Positions 24,448-32,749 are shown, counted from the stretch's first letter. The stretch: DNA of 47,770 nucleotides from Anaerolineales bacterium (GCA_020634875.1 JACKAX010000028.1:1-47770), one strand, 5' to 3'. Notes: generated from the letters alone by a model not told the origin. Program-made: numbers and translations.

Positions 24448-25188
24448 ATGAACTGGCAGTTTATCTTCTCTGCGCTTGGTGTTACATTTTTGTTGTGTTT
24501 AGTATTAATTACCTTCTTCGCAAGAAAAAAGCTGGGTTGGGTAGGGGGTATTCGATTATCTATCATCATGTTCGCTATGATAGCGATATTTACTTTATTT
24601 ACTGCATGGCTAACATCACTACCTGAATCTAATCCCCTCTTTAATAATATTCTTTTATTTACCTCACTAGCTATCTCTATTTGTGCGCTTGTTTTTACAG
24701 CATGGCAATGGAGCAAATTTTTCCTCCTTATTCAGAAAGCTGGCCGACTTGGTACGGGAATTGCTCATAGAAATTATGTGATGGGATGGATTTTTTCTCT
24801 TGTTTGGGGGTCTTGGGGTTTATATTTAATTTATGAAGCCAGAGCCAGCTTCTTTGAAACCTCATTCTTATTTTTTGGATGTTTGCAACTTATGAGTGCC
24901 ATTCGTTCCACCCAATACCGTCAAAATGGAATCGTTTTCAAGGGGCAAATATTTATTTCATGGGAATTAGTGGAGTCGCTCTCGTGGAAAACGTTCTCTT
25001 CCTATGAAATGCTGAATCTGCACCTCATATCATCCTCGGATGTAATCTCCCTTACTATCCCCGCAGGAGAGAAAAACGATATTCTCAATTTTCTCAAGCT
25101 TAAACTTCCCACGCAGTTAGCCCAAGCAAATTATCCAAATAAATCCAGTGAAATTGTCTCTCCGCCCACATCTCTACTGGCTCACTAA
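24448..25188 (+). CDS. AT-rich four-TM membrane protein, unknown
   Basis: A 246-residue membrane protein with about five hydrophobic segments (near 5-25, 33-53, 65-88, 110-127 and 133-150) followed by a ~90-residue soluble tail. The tail (YRQNGIVFKGQIFISWELVE, then LTIPAGEKNDILNFLKLKLP) resembles the bacterial-PH-like DUF5673 type domain; this is a weak match from memory. The gene is much more AT-rich than its neighbours and sits exactly between two paralogous FAD oxidoreductase genes, 9 bp after the first. It may have been inserted between tandem duplicates. No function can be given. Confidence 0.65.
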   Translation: MNWQFIFSALGVTFLLCLVLITFFARKKLGWVGGIRLSIIMFAMIAIFTLFTAWLTSLPESNPLFNNILLFTSLAISICALVFTAWQWSKFFLLIQKAGRLGTGIAHRNYVMGWIFSLVWGSWGLYLIYEARASFFETSFLFFGCLQLMSAIRSTQYRQNGIVFKGQIFISWELVESLSWKTFSSYEMLNLHLISSSDVISLTIPAGEKNDILNFLKLKLPTQLAQANYPNKSSEIVSPPTSLLAH

Positions 25189-25224
25189 ATACATCTAATT
25201 CGTAAAATTCGTGGCACAACCCCT

Positions 25225-26769
25225 ATGACCCAACCCTACGACCTCCTCCTCATCGGTGCCGGACACAACGGCCTCACCACAGCAGGTTTCCTCGCCCAGG
25301 CGGGGAAACGTGTCCTCGTCCTCGAACGGCGCAACACCCCTGGCGGCATCGCCGCGACTGAAGAAATTTTCCCTGGCGTGCGCGCAAACACCGGCTTTCC
25401 CAGCGCGCACCTCCTCCACCCGGATGTGATCAAGGGCCTTCGCCTGGAACAATACGGCCTGGAATTTCTCGATTCCCCTGTCTCGATCTTTGCCCCACAA
25501 AAGGACGGGCAATCCCTGATTATTGGCAACGACCCCGCGACAACCGCGATTGCTCAAATTTCCACCCACGACGCGAAAAAATATCCGGAATTCATCGCCT
25601 TCGTGAACCGTCTCGCGGGCGTGCTCGCCGCGATGATGCCCCTCACCCCACCGGATTTGAAGGGACCATATTCCATGAGCGAACTCTGGCCCTGGGCGCA
25701 GGTGGCGTTGAAAGCGCGGGGGTTGGGGGAACGGGATATGATGGAGTTCATCCGTGTCCTTCCCATGAGTTCCCACGATTTCCTGTCGGAGTGGTTTGAA
25801 TCCGACGCGGTAAAAGGCGCGCTTGGCCTTTTCTCCACGCTCAACACCTTTCTTGGGCCGATGGGGGCGGGAACGGCGTTGGGGTTGTTGTACCAATTTA
25901 CGGGGAAGCCGGGGCCGGTGTTTGTCAAAGGGGGGGCAGGGATGGTGTCGGAGGCGTTGATGAAGTCGGCGCAGGCGTTTGGGGCGGAAGTGCGTCTGGG
26001 TACGGCGGTCCGCGAGGTGCTGGTTGAGGGAGGGAAGGTGATGGGGGTCGTGACCACATCCGGGGAGACGATTTCCGCGAAAATGGTGGTGTCGTCTGCG
26101 GATCCCCGGCATACGTTGTTCGATCTCGTGGGGGCGTATCATATTCCGGTGCGAGTCATGCGCCGGGCGCGGAATGTGCGGTATCGCGGTTCGACGGCGA
26201 CGGTGCATTTCTTGTTGAATGGGTTGCCCCAATTTGGGCAAACGTCACCCGACCAGTTGAAGGGATGGCTGGCGTTCAACCCTTCGCTAAAATACCTGGA
26301 GCAGGCTTATGATGCGGCCAAGTACGGGCGTTTTTCGGAGAAGCCAGCCTTAATCGCCCATCTCCCGACTTTGCACGCAGGAGCGGCGGGACAGCAGGTC
26401 TTGTCGGTGATGGCGCGGTATGCGCCGTTCAAGCTGAAGGATGGGGATTGGGACAGCCAAAAAGACGCGCTGGCCCAGACAGTGTTGAACACCCTGGCCG
26501 AATACGCGCCCGCCTTGCCCGGATTGGTGAAGGGGATGCACACGCTGACCCCGCTGGATTATGAGCGGGAGTATGGCCTGGCGGAGGGTCACTGGATGCA
26601 CGGGCAGATGGGGCTGGACCAGTTGTTGATGCTGCGCCCTGTGCCGGGGTGGGGGAAGTACCGCACGCCGGTGGAAGGGCTGTATCTGTGCGGGAGCGGG
26701 ACGCATCCGGGGGGCGGAATCACCGGGTTGCCGGGGATGAACGCCGCACGGGAGCTTTTGAAGGGGTAA
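25225..26769 (+). CDS. FAD-dependent oxidoreductase, PYROXD2/CrtI-like (copy 2)
   Basis: A 514-residue paralogue of the protein at 22822. It shares the GAGHNGLTTAGFLAQAGK FAD site (11-28), VLVLERRNTPGGIAATEE, the middle stretch MSSHDFLSEWFESDAVKGAL and the end GLYLCGSGTHPGGGITGLPG. Differences across the middle suggest a distinct but related substrate. Like copy 1 it is likely cytosolic and flavin-bound. It begins 36 bp after the AT-rich membrane gene, behind a half-copy of the ATTCGTG repeat. The 21-bp repeat array lies about 100 bp after its stop. Confidence 0.88.
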   Translation: MTQPYDLLLIGAGHNGLTTAGFLAQAGKRVLVLERRNTPGGIAATEEIFPGVRANTGFPSAHLLHPDVIKGLRLEQYGLEFLDSPVSIFAPQKDGQSLIIGNDPATTAIAQISTHDAKKYPEFIAFVNRLAGVLAAMMPLTPPDLKGPYSMSELWPWAQVALKARGLGERDMMEFIRVLPMSSHDFLSEWFESDAVKGALGLFSTLNTFLGPMGAGTALGLLYQFTGKPGPVFVKGGAGMVSEALMKSAQAFGAEVRLGTAVREVLVEGGKVMGVVTTSGETISAKMVVSSADPRHTLFDLVGAYHIPVRVMRRARNVRYRGSTATVHFLLNGLPQFGQTSPDQLKGWLAFNPSLKYLEQAYDAAKYGRFSEKPALIAHLPTLHAGAAGQQVLSVMARYAPFKLKDGDWDSQKDALAQTVLNTLAEYAPALPGLVKGMHTLTPLDYEREYGLAEGHWMHGQMGLDQLLMLRPVPGWGKYRTPVEGLYLCGSGTHPGGGITGLPGMNAARELLKG

Positions 26770-26858
26770 AAAGACGCCCCGAGAGCCATCCCTCTCTCAT
26801 CGAACGTCTCTTCGCAAGGTCTCCCCACCCTTTGGCGGGAGTGAGATGGCGATAAAAA

Positions 26859-26924
26859 ATGAAAGAAAAGCTTGTTAAAATGGCTAACGGGCTTATTAAA
26901 CTAAAAGAAGTTCTAGTTAATTAA
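26859..26924 (+). CDS. Heptad-repeat mini-ORF 1 (21 aa), doubtful
   Basis: A 21-codon ORF reads through the first three units of the 21-bp array and gives amphipathic heptads (KLVKMAN, GLIKLKE, then VLVN and stop). GGGAGTGAG lies about 12 nt before the ATG. It may be a real small amphipathic peptide or a by-product of the 21-bp period, which is exactly seven codons. Confidence 0.25.
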   Translation: MKEKLVKMANGLIKLKEVLVN

Positions 26925-27054
26925 GCAGACGGCCTTGTTAAGATGATAAACGGGCTTATTAATTTCGGTAACGGCCTTGTTAAAATGGCTGACGGGCTTA
27001 TTAAATTAAAGAAAGTTCTAGTTAATTAGACAAACGGGCTTGTTAAAATCATCA
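26866..27054. repeat. Array of nine exactly phased 21-bp repeats
   Basis: Nine units of exactly 21 bp start at 26866, 26887, 26908, 26929, 26950, 26971, 26992, 27013 and 27034. Six begin ACGGSCTTRTTAA. Units 3 and 8 are of a second type (AAGTTCTAGTTAATTA). No unit has gained or lost a base. The array is AT-rich inside a GC-rich region and ends 25 bp before the start of the next gene. A 21-bp period is both two helical turns and seven codons. Confidence 0.9.
26943..27029 (+). CDS. Heptad-repeat mini-ORF 2 (28 aa), doubtful
   Basis: In the same frame as mini-ORF 1 and 18 bp after it, a 28-codon ORF gives NGLINFG, NGLVKMA, DGLIKLK and KVLVN-stop. Both mini-ORFs end in the same KLK-x-VLVN peptide, once with TAA and once with TAG. 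It could be a second peptide, or the remains of one longer coiled-coil repeat gene broken by stops. No ribosome site is clear. Confidence 0.22.
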   Translation: MINGLINFGNGLVKMADGLIKLKKVLVN

Positions 27055-27079
27055 ACGGTTATCCGTTTGCAATATTAAT

Positions 27080-27733
27080 ATGCTTTACAATACCCCCATC
27101 TACGAAGTTTTAGATTTTTGCCACACCGCCCTCGTGAACGCGCAGGAGATTCCTCAAATCCAAGAGGCGTTGGCCCGGCTTAACTACACGCCCGAAAAGT
27201 TTATGGAGGGGATGAACCTGTATCACGCGGCGCAAGGGGCCGTTGCGGTGCGGCAGACCCGTCTCGCGGAGCAGATGGGGAAGACGGAGGCCCTCAAAGA
27301 AGTGGCGAAAACTGCCCGCAAAGGGTACATGCGCCATCTCAAACTCGCCCGCATTGCTTTTCAAGAGGATGTGGAAGCCCGCATCGCCTTAGGCCTGGAC
27401 GGTACCAGGGCAGATGGGTTAGCAGACTGGCAAAAGCAGGCAAACCAGTTTTATGCCAATCTCCAGAGCACCCCTGCCTACCGTGCCGCGCTGCTCCCTT
27501 ACAATCTCACCTCGGCAGAGATTACCCACGGGCTTGCCCAATTGGCTGCCGTTCAAACCGCATATCTGGCCCGCGAGACCGCACGTGGTCTGGCCCTTCA
27601 AGCTACGCTGGATCGGGATCACGCCCTCAAAGTCCTCAAAGCCTGGGTCAGCGACATGCTTACCATCGCCCGCCTCGCCCTCGAAGATCACCCCCAACGT
27701 CTCGAAGCCCTCGGCCTCACCATCCCCTCCTGA
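27080..27733 (+). CDS. Helical protein of unknown function
   Basis: A 217-residue, almost entirely alpha-helical protein without Cys clusters, signal peptide or TM segment. The register suggests two antiparallel helical hairpins (about 15-55 and 60-100; 115-150 and 155-205). It ends in LARLALEDHPQRLEALGLTI-like sequence (about 196-216). I do not recognise a family. The start at 27080 is the first ATG and lies 25 bp after the last unit of the 21-bp array, so the array may be its control region. No Shine-Dalgarno site is seen. The hydrolase gene follows after 36 bp, which is filled by a C/T-only tract. Confidence 0.65.
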   Translation: MLYNTPIYEVLDFCHTALVNAQEIPQIQEALARLNYTPEKFMEGMNLYHAAQGAVAVRQTRLAEQMGKTEALKEVAKTARKGYMRHLKLARIAFQEDVEARIALGLDGTRADGLADWQKQANQFYANLQSTPAYRAALLPYNLTSAEITHGLAQLAAVQTAYLARETARGLALQATLDRDHALKVLKAWVSDMLTIARLALEDHPQRLEALGLTIPS

Positions 27734-27769
27734 CCCCTCTCCTTTTCTCCTTATCTTCCCCTTTCCCAA

Positions 27770-29500
27770 ATGAACTCTCGCCGCACTCCCTTCCTCCTTG
27801 GCCTCCTTGCTGCCCTCACTGGTGTCAGCCTCTACCAATCCCGCGCCCAGCTCATCGCCCGCTGGCTCCACCTTTCGCCCCCGCGCCACAAAATTACCGT
27901 GACCCGCAACCTGGATATTCCTATGCGGGACGGGGTCATCCTCAAAGCCGATCACTACGCGCCGAAAAGCCGCGGTTCCTTCCCCACGCTGCTTGTCCGT
28001 TCAATTTATGGGCGTGGTGCGGAACTAGGCTTGCTCGGCATGACTCTCAGTTTCCCCTATGCCCGCTTTGCCGAGCGCGGCTATCATGTCATCGTCCAGA
28101 CCACACGCGGGCAGTTTGACTCCGGTGGGGAGTTTAAACCCATCTTCCACGAAACCGAAGACGGCCTGGACACGATTGCCTGGATCGAAGACCAACCCTG
28201 GTTCAACGGCAACCTGGGCATGTGGGGACAAAGCTACTTGACACATACACAATGGGCCGTTGCCGCCAAAGCGCCGCCCTCCCTCAAGGCGCTTGTCCCG
28301 GCAGTTATGACGACTGAGGTACACGAACTCTCTTTTATGGATGGTGTACCTAATATCGAACTCAGCCTGCGGTGGATCATGATCCTGGCCGGAATACGGG
28401 CTTTGGTGGCCAAAGGCCCCCATAAGATGCGCGATCTGGCTAATCCGGCCAAACAAACCCCGCTTCTGACCAAAGCCCTGCAACGTCCCCTGTTGGATGC
28501 AGATACTTTTCTCACCGGCCTTGTCCTTCCCCATTACCGCGACGGTCTTATGCATCCTGATCCGACTTCATCCTACTGGGATCCCCTGCACTTTCGTGCG
28601 ACCCTCCCGAATGTGCGCGCCTCAGCCCTATTTGTGAGTGGCTGGTACGACATGTCTCTAGGTGGCTTGCTGACAGACTTTGCTACTCTCCGCGCGACCG
28701 GGCAGACCCCCTTCCTCACCATCGGCCCCTGGCATCATCTCGACCCCAGCTACACCAACGACTGCCTCCGCGAAGGGCTGGACTGGTTCGAATCCCGCCT
28801 CAAGGGCAACCACCACCCTCTACGGAAAGAGCCCGTCAAAATCTTTGTGATGGGGGCGGATGAATGGCGCGAAATGGAAACCTGGCCTCCCGCCGCTACC
28901 CTCACCTCATACTACCTCCGCCCTCATGCAGAATTGGGCCGGACCCCCGCGGGGGGCGCGTTTCCCCCGACCGGTTACCACTTTGACCCGGCGAACCCCA
29001 CCCCTGCCGTCGGTGGCGCGCGGTTCAGCCCCGACGGGGGGCGCAAAGACCAACGCCGCGTGGAATCCCGCGCGGATGTGCTCTCCTTCACCACCTCGCC
29101 CCTCGAACATGACCTGGAAGTGATCGGCCCCGTACACGCCGTGTTATACGTTAAATCTTCCCTCCCTCACACCGATTTCATCGCCCGCCTGTGCGATGTC
29201 TCTGAAAAAGGCCTCTCCGAAAACCTTTGCGATGGTCTCTTTCACCTCACCCCGGACAAAGGTGATCCCCAGCCCGATGGCACGCGTAAGATCGAAATAG
29301 ACCTGTGGGCGACCGCCAACCACTTCAAAAAAGGGCATTGCATTCGTTTACAAATCGCCAGCGCGGGCGTCCCCCGCTGGGCACTGACCCCTGGGGATGG
29401 CACTTCTCCCGCCTCAGCGACCCATTTCCTCCCCGCGGATCAGGAAATTTTCCACGACGAAGCCCACCCATCCAGAGTGATTTTGCCGGTTATCAAGTAG
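27770..29500 (+). CDS. CocE/NonD (S15-type) hydrolase
   Basis: A 576-residue alpha/beta hydrolase of the CocE/NonD and X-Pro dipeptidyl-peptidase type. The first ~30 residues hold a hydrophobic stretch (PFLLGLLAALTGVSLY) that may be an anchor or signal. The family entry motif PMRDGVILKADHYAP (about 50-65), the nucleophile elbow GMWGQSYLTHTQW with Ser in G-Q-S-Y (about 155), the acid/His region TIGPWHHLDPSY (about 320) and a C-terminal jelly-roll (LEHDLEVIGPVHAVLYVKSS; RLQIASAGVPRW) are all present. It hydrolyses an ester or amide outside or in the cytosol; the substrate is unknown. The leader is a pyrimidine tract with no ribosome site. A 12-bp hairpin follows the stop. Confidence 0.88.
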   Translation: MNSRRTPFLLGLLAALTGVSLYQSRAQLIARWLHLSPPRHKITVTRNLDIPMRDGVILKADHYAPKSRGSFPTLLVRSIYGRGAELGLLGMTLSFPYARFAERGYHVIVQTTRGQFDSGGEFKPIFHETEDGLDTIAWIEDQPWFNGNLGMWGQSYLTHTQWAVAAKAPPSLKALVPAVMTTEVHELSFMDGVPNIELSLRWIMILAGIRALVAKGPHKMRDLANPAKQTPLLTKALQRPLLDADTFLTGLVLPHYRDGLMHPDPTSSYWDPLHFRATLPNVRASALFVSGWYDMSLGGLLTDFATLRATGQTPFLTIGPWHHLDPSYTNDCLREGLDWFESRLKGNHHPLRKEPVKIFVMGADEWREMETWPPAATLTSYYLRPHAELGRTPAGGAFPPTGYHFDPANPTPAVGGARFSPDGGRKDQRRVESRADVLSFTTSPLEHDLEVIGPVHAVLYVKSSLPHTDFIARLCDVSEKGLSENLCDGLFHLTPDKGDPQPDGTRKIEIDLWATANHFKKGHCIRLQIASAGVPRWALTPGDGTSPASATHFLPADQEIFHDEAHPSRVILPVIK

Positions 29501-29505
29501 GAAAC

Positions 29506-29538
29506 AAAATGGTTCAAGCTTCAAGATTGAACCATTTT
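29506..29538 (+). terminator. Hairpin after the CocE-type gene
   Basis: Perfect 12-bp arms AAAATGGTTCAA (29506-29517) and TTGAACCATTTT (29527-29538) enclose a 9-nt loop, 5 bp after the hydrolase stop. The four Ts belong to the stem, so it is a weak or imperfect terminator. It contains an ATG that could be mistaken for the start of the cytochrome gene. Confidence 0.55.
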
Positions 29539-29592
29539 GCCTTAAAGCGCGGTATAACTCCCCTTCCGAAATTCCCCAGGTGCAAATCTCCC

Positions 29593-30003
29593 TTGAAACG
29601 CAAGTTCTCTCCTCTCCTCCCCTTTTCTCCTCTTCCCCTTTTCTCCCTGTTTATCCTCTCTCTAGCCCTCGCCGCGTGCGGGGGCAAACCCGCCACCCCT
29701 ACCGGCCCCACCCTTACCCCGGAAGAAGCCCGCGGCCAGGAAGTTTTCAATCTGAATTGTGCTACCTGCCATTCCACCGACCCCGATACCGTCATCGTTG
29801 GTCCCTCACTTTATGGTGTTGCCAGTCGCGCGGGGGGCCGCGTCGAAGGCATGGATGCCAAAACCTACATTCAAACCTCGGTTCTGAAACCCAACGCTTT
29901 CCTTGTCCCTGGCTATCCTGACGCGATGGTCCCTGACCTGGGCAAACAACTGACCAGCGAAGACTTCGACGCCGTGGTCGCCTACCTGCTCACCTTGAAA
30001 TAA
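29593..30003 (+). CDS. Mono-heme cytochrome c lipoprotein
   Basis: A 136-residue cytochrome c. With the TTG at 29593 as start, the protein opens with a basic LKRK, a hydrophobic run and the lipobox LAAC (Cys29), a clean lipoprotein signal. A longer reading from an ATG at 29509 would put that ATG inside the preceding hairpin and bury the signal, so TTG is preferred. AGGTG lies about 11 nt upstream. The heme site is CATCH (56-60), and the Met ligand is likely in PDAMVPDLG (near 112). It should carry electrons at the outer face of the membrane, perhaps to or from the di-heme fusion protein encoded 460 bp later. Class I, small soluble-type domain. Confidence 0.85.
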   Translation: MKRKFSPLLPFSPLPLFSLFILSLALAACGGKPATPTGPTLTPEEARGQEVFNLNCATCHSTDPDTVIVGPSLYGVASRAGGRVEGMDAKTYIQTSVLKPNAFLVPGYPDAMVPDLGKQLTSEDFDAVVAYLLTLK

Positions 30004-30006
30004 CCC

Positions 30007-30387
30007 GTGCCCTTCACCTTCGCCACCAGCAACGAGTACCACCCCTCTGGGCTAGGGGCCTGGCATTTCACGCTGGATGAAGACGGGCAGATGTCCGCGA
30101 CGTGGCATCAGTTTGGGCAGGCAACTCTTTTTGGACCATTTTCCCTTTCGCGAGAGGACAACGCCCGCATTTGGGGTTTGATCGAACAGGCGAATTTCCC
30201 CACGCTTACCTCTTCCTCGCGGATGGGCTACCCCGACGAAGTAACCTACGCCTTCACCTTACAGACCCCCGCCCAAACTCACACCGTCTCCCTGTGGGCC
30301 GGAGATGTGACCCACCTGAAAGCGTTGGTCGCGGCCATCCACTATCTGCTCGAACATCACACCGGGCAAAACCCGCATTTGACCTAG
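30007..30387 (+). CDS. Small unknown protein, emfourin-like appearance
   Basis: A 126-residue protein starting at GTG 30007, three bases after the cytochrome stop, so it is almost certainly co-translated with it. The layout (beta-rich first half, LSREDNARIWGLIEQANFP, then VTYAFTLQTPAQTHTVSLWA and a C-terminal helix) recalls emfourin-type protease inhibitors, but I cannot confirm that. There is no signal peptide, Cys or heme motif. Function unknown. Confidence 0.55.
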   Translation: MPFTFATSNEYHPSGLGAWHFTLDEDGQMSATWHQFGQATLFGPFSLSREDNARIWGLIEQANFPTLTSSSRMGYPDEVTYAFTLQTPAQTHTVSLWAGDVTHLKALVAAIHYLLEHHTGQNPHLT

Positions 30388-30466
30388 CGGTATAACGCCG
30401 TTTGTCACGCGATTTCCAAATCGCTTTTCACCCATTCCCTACAACCTATTTCGGAGGAGCTGTCGT

Positions 30467-32689
30467 ATGAAAAAATTATTCTCATGGATCCTGAGGATCG
30501 TGGGCGGCTTATTGATCTTGTTAGCCGTCGTCATTGTCATCGCGGGCCTGATTCCCGTCCCCAAAGACCAAACCTTTGACCCTGCCGATTATGGCGCAGG
30601 CTCCAGCACTATCCAACCCTCTTACACCGGTTTACAACGCGAATTCCCCGCCCTCAACGGCGATGTCACCCCCGCCAAAGCAGAACTGGGCAAAATGCTC
30701 TTCTTCGACCCCATCCTGTCTGCGGAAAACGACATCTCCTGCGCCCACTGCCATCACCCCGATGACGGATTCGCTGATGGTTTACCCCTCGCGCGGGGCG
30801 CAGGCGCGCAAGGCGCGGGTTCAACTCGCGCGGGCGGCACCCAACTGACCCGCAACACCATCTCCCTCTGGAATGTGGGCTTTACCGAAATCTTCTTCTG
30901 GGACGGGCGCGCCACCTCCCTTGAAGAACAAGCCGTCACCCCGCTCACTCACCCCGACGAAATGGCCGCCGACCCCGAAGCCCTCGCCGCTGAACTCACC
31001 GCCATTCCGGGCTACGTGGACCTCTTCAAAGCCGCCTTCGGTGACGGGCAAATCACCCTCTCCCGCGTCAACGAAGCCCTCGCCGCCTTTGAACGCACCC
31101 TCACCAGCCAAAACAGTCCCTTTGACCGTTACGCCGCCGGAGAAATTGAGGCCCTGTCCTCTGCCCAACGCCGGGGGCTGAACCTCTTCCGTTCCGCGGC
31201 CACCCGTTGTTTTGAATGCCACGCCGCCCCCACCTTCAGCACCGATACCCTCCGCGTGATCGGTGTCCCGGATGGCGACGCGAGCGCTCAGCCCTTCAAA
31301 GTCCCCTCCCTACGAAATGTTGCCCTCTCGGCCCCGTACATGCACAACGGCGCGTTTGCCACCCTGGAAGAAGTCGTCAACTTTTATGCAGAAGGCGGCG
31401 GGAGTGCCCACGGCGTCGCAGGGGTAGACCCGTTTGTGTTGGGCTTTGATTTCACCGACCAGGAAAAAGCCGACCTCATCGCGTTTCTCTACGCCCTGAC
31501 GGATGAAAGCACCCTGCCGGAAATCCCCCCCGCTGTGCCCTCAGGGTTGCCCGTTGTTGGACATCTTCCCAACCCCGCGCGGGAAACCGTCCTTGCCTAC
31601 AACACTGGTTCCGCCCTTTCCACCGCTCCCGCGCGTGGCCCCGAAACCCTCACCATTCAGCCCGGCGAAACCATCCAATCCGTCGTAGACCGCGCCCAAT
31701 CCGGGGACACGATCATGATCCCCTACGGAACCTACCACGAGCGCGTCGTCATCGACCTGAACGACATTAAATTCTTCGGCATCCCCAACGCCGCGGGCGA
31801 ATGGCCCACCATGGACGGGGAAGGCAAACTGCCCGAGGCCGTTGTCTCATCCGGTAACAATTTTGAAGTGGCGTACTTGCGTGTCCTCAACTACACAAGT
31901 ACTGGCATTCTCGTCGAAGGCTCAACCGGTGTCTGGATGCACGACACCTATGCGGAAAATACTGGCATCTATGGCTTGTACCCCGTCCGCAGTACCAACG
32001 TCATCATCGAAGACAGCACCGTAGTTGGAACACGGGATGCGGGTATTTATGCTGGACAAAGCGAAAAGGTCATCATTCGCAACAACGAAGTCTACCTAAA
32101 CGTGTTGGGCATCGAAGCGGAAAACACCGTGGATACAGAAATCTATGGCAACTATGCCCATGACAACACGATGGGCGTGTTAGTTGTCCTCCTGCCGAAT
32201 CTGACCTCCAAAGTGAACCTGTACACCAAAGTGCATGACAACCTGATCGAAAACAACAACCACGATAACTTTGCCGATGCCGGAACCGCCGCCGCCATTG
32301 CGCCCCCTGGCTCGGGCATCGCGCTGATCGGGGTGGATTATGCGGAAGTGTACAACAATACCCTTCGCGGCAACAAAACCGCGGGCGTCGGCGTGTTCGA
32401 TCTCGCGATTGCCTTCGATCCCGAACGGATCAACGTTCCCACGCGCGCAGAATACAACTCCATTCACGACAACATCTACGCCAACAACGGCTACGATGCT
32501 GACAAGTTTGTGGCAAGCCTGGGCATTCCCGGCGCGGACATATTGTGGGATGTGAGCGGTGTGGGCAACCAGTTCAACGATCCCACCGCAACCACTTTCC
32601 CACCTGCATTGCCTACGAGCAAATGGCCGGGGATTTTCTACAATGCCTACTGGCAGGTGTTGAATTTCTTGATGAAGGCCATTTCGTAA
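30467..32689 (+). CDS. Di-heme MauG/peroxidase fused to parallel beta-helix
   Basis: A 740-residue exported fusion protein. A signal or anchor helix at about 9-29 is followed by a bacterial cytochrome c peroxidase/MauG domain (about 55-350) with heme sites CAHCH (92-96) and CFECH (248-252), WDGRATSLEEQA, and PSLRNVALSAPYMHNGAF, which holds the usual distal ligand region. From about 395 to 700 comes a right-handed beta-helix (SGDTIMIPYGTYHERVVI; then Asn/Gly coils such as NVIIEDSTVVGTRDAGIYAG). GGAGGAG before the ATG is a good ribosome site. The heme half should do peroxide- or oxygen-dependent oxidation outside the cell; the helix half may bind a polymer. Beta-helix and c-type cytochrome genes are known as neighbours and fusions of unknown role. 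A strong terminator follows. Confidence 0.9.
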   Translation: MKKLFSWILRIVGGLLILLAVVIVIAGLIPVPKDQTFDPADYGAGSSTIQPSYTGLQREFPALNGDVTPAKAELGKMLFFDPILSAENDISCAHCHHPDDGFADGLPLARGAGAQGAGSTRAGGTQLTRNTISLWNVGFTEIFFWDGRATSLEEQAVTPLTHPDEMAADPEALAAELTAIPGYVDLFKAAFGDGQITLSRVNEALAAFERTLTSQNSPFDRYAAGEIEALSSAQRRGLNLFRSAATRCFECHAAPTFSTDTLRVIGVPDGDASAQPFKVPSLRNVALSAPYMHNGAFATLEEVVNFYAEGGGSAHGVAGVDPFVLGFDFTDQEKADLIAFLYALTDESTLPEIPPAVPSGLPVVGHLPNPARETVLAYNTGSALSTAPARGPETLTIQPGETIQSVVDRAQSGDTIMIPYGTYHERVVIDLNDIKFFGIPNAAGEWPTMDGEGKLPEAVVSSGNNFEVAYLRVLNYTSTGILVEGSTGVWMHDTYAENTGIYGLYPVRSTNVIIEDSTVVGTRDAGIYAGQSEKVIIRNNEVYLNVLGIEAENTVDTEIYGNYAHDNTMGVLVVLLPNLTSKVNLYTKVHDNLIENNNHDNFADAGTAAAIAPPGSGIALIGVDYAEVYNNTLRGNKTAGVGVFDLAIAFDPERINVPTRAEYNSIHDNIYANNGYDADKFVASLGIPGADILWDVSGVGNQFNDPTATTFPPALPTSKWPGIFYNAYWQVLNFLMKAIS

Positions 32690-32718
32690 CTACTTATTTA
32701 GGATGGAATATAGCTATC

Positions 32719-32749
32719 AAAAAAGAGGCGCATATTGCGCCTCTTTTTT
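32719..32749. terminator. Rho-independent terminator after the di-heme fusion gene
   Basis: A perfect stem AAAAAAGAGGCGCA/TGCGCCTCTTTTTT with a 3-nt loop, 30 bp after the stop. It ends the 27-32.7 kb plus-strand run and can also work on the other strand for folK. The bases from 32750 to 32870 hold nothing I recognise. Confidence 0.92.

Noticed and set aside
25195..26241. Minus-strand ORF (348 codons) opposite the second FAD oxidoreductase
   Set aside because: Arg/His/Pro-rich antisense shadow without motifs.
22822..26769. Carotenoid synthesis cluster (crtI pair)
   Set aside because: The GxGHNGL FAD motif is that of PYROXD2-like proteins, and no crtB or other carotenoid gene is nearby.
26866..27054. 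CRISPR array
   Set aside because: The 21-bp units are contiguous with no unique spacers, and there are no cas genes.
28780..28810. tRNA T-arm-like GGTTCGAATCCC
   Set aside because: It lies inside the CocE-type reading frame, and no acceptor or anticodon arms can be drawn around it.
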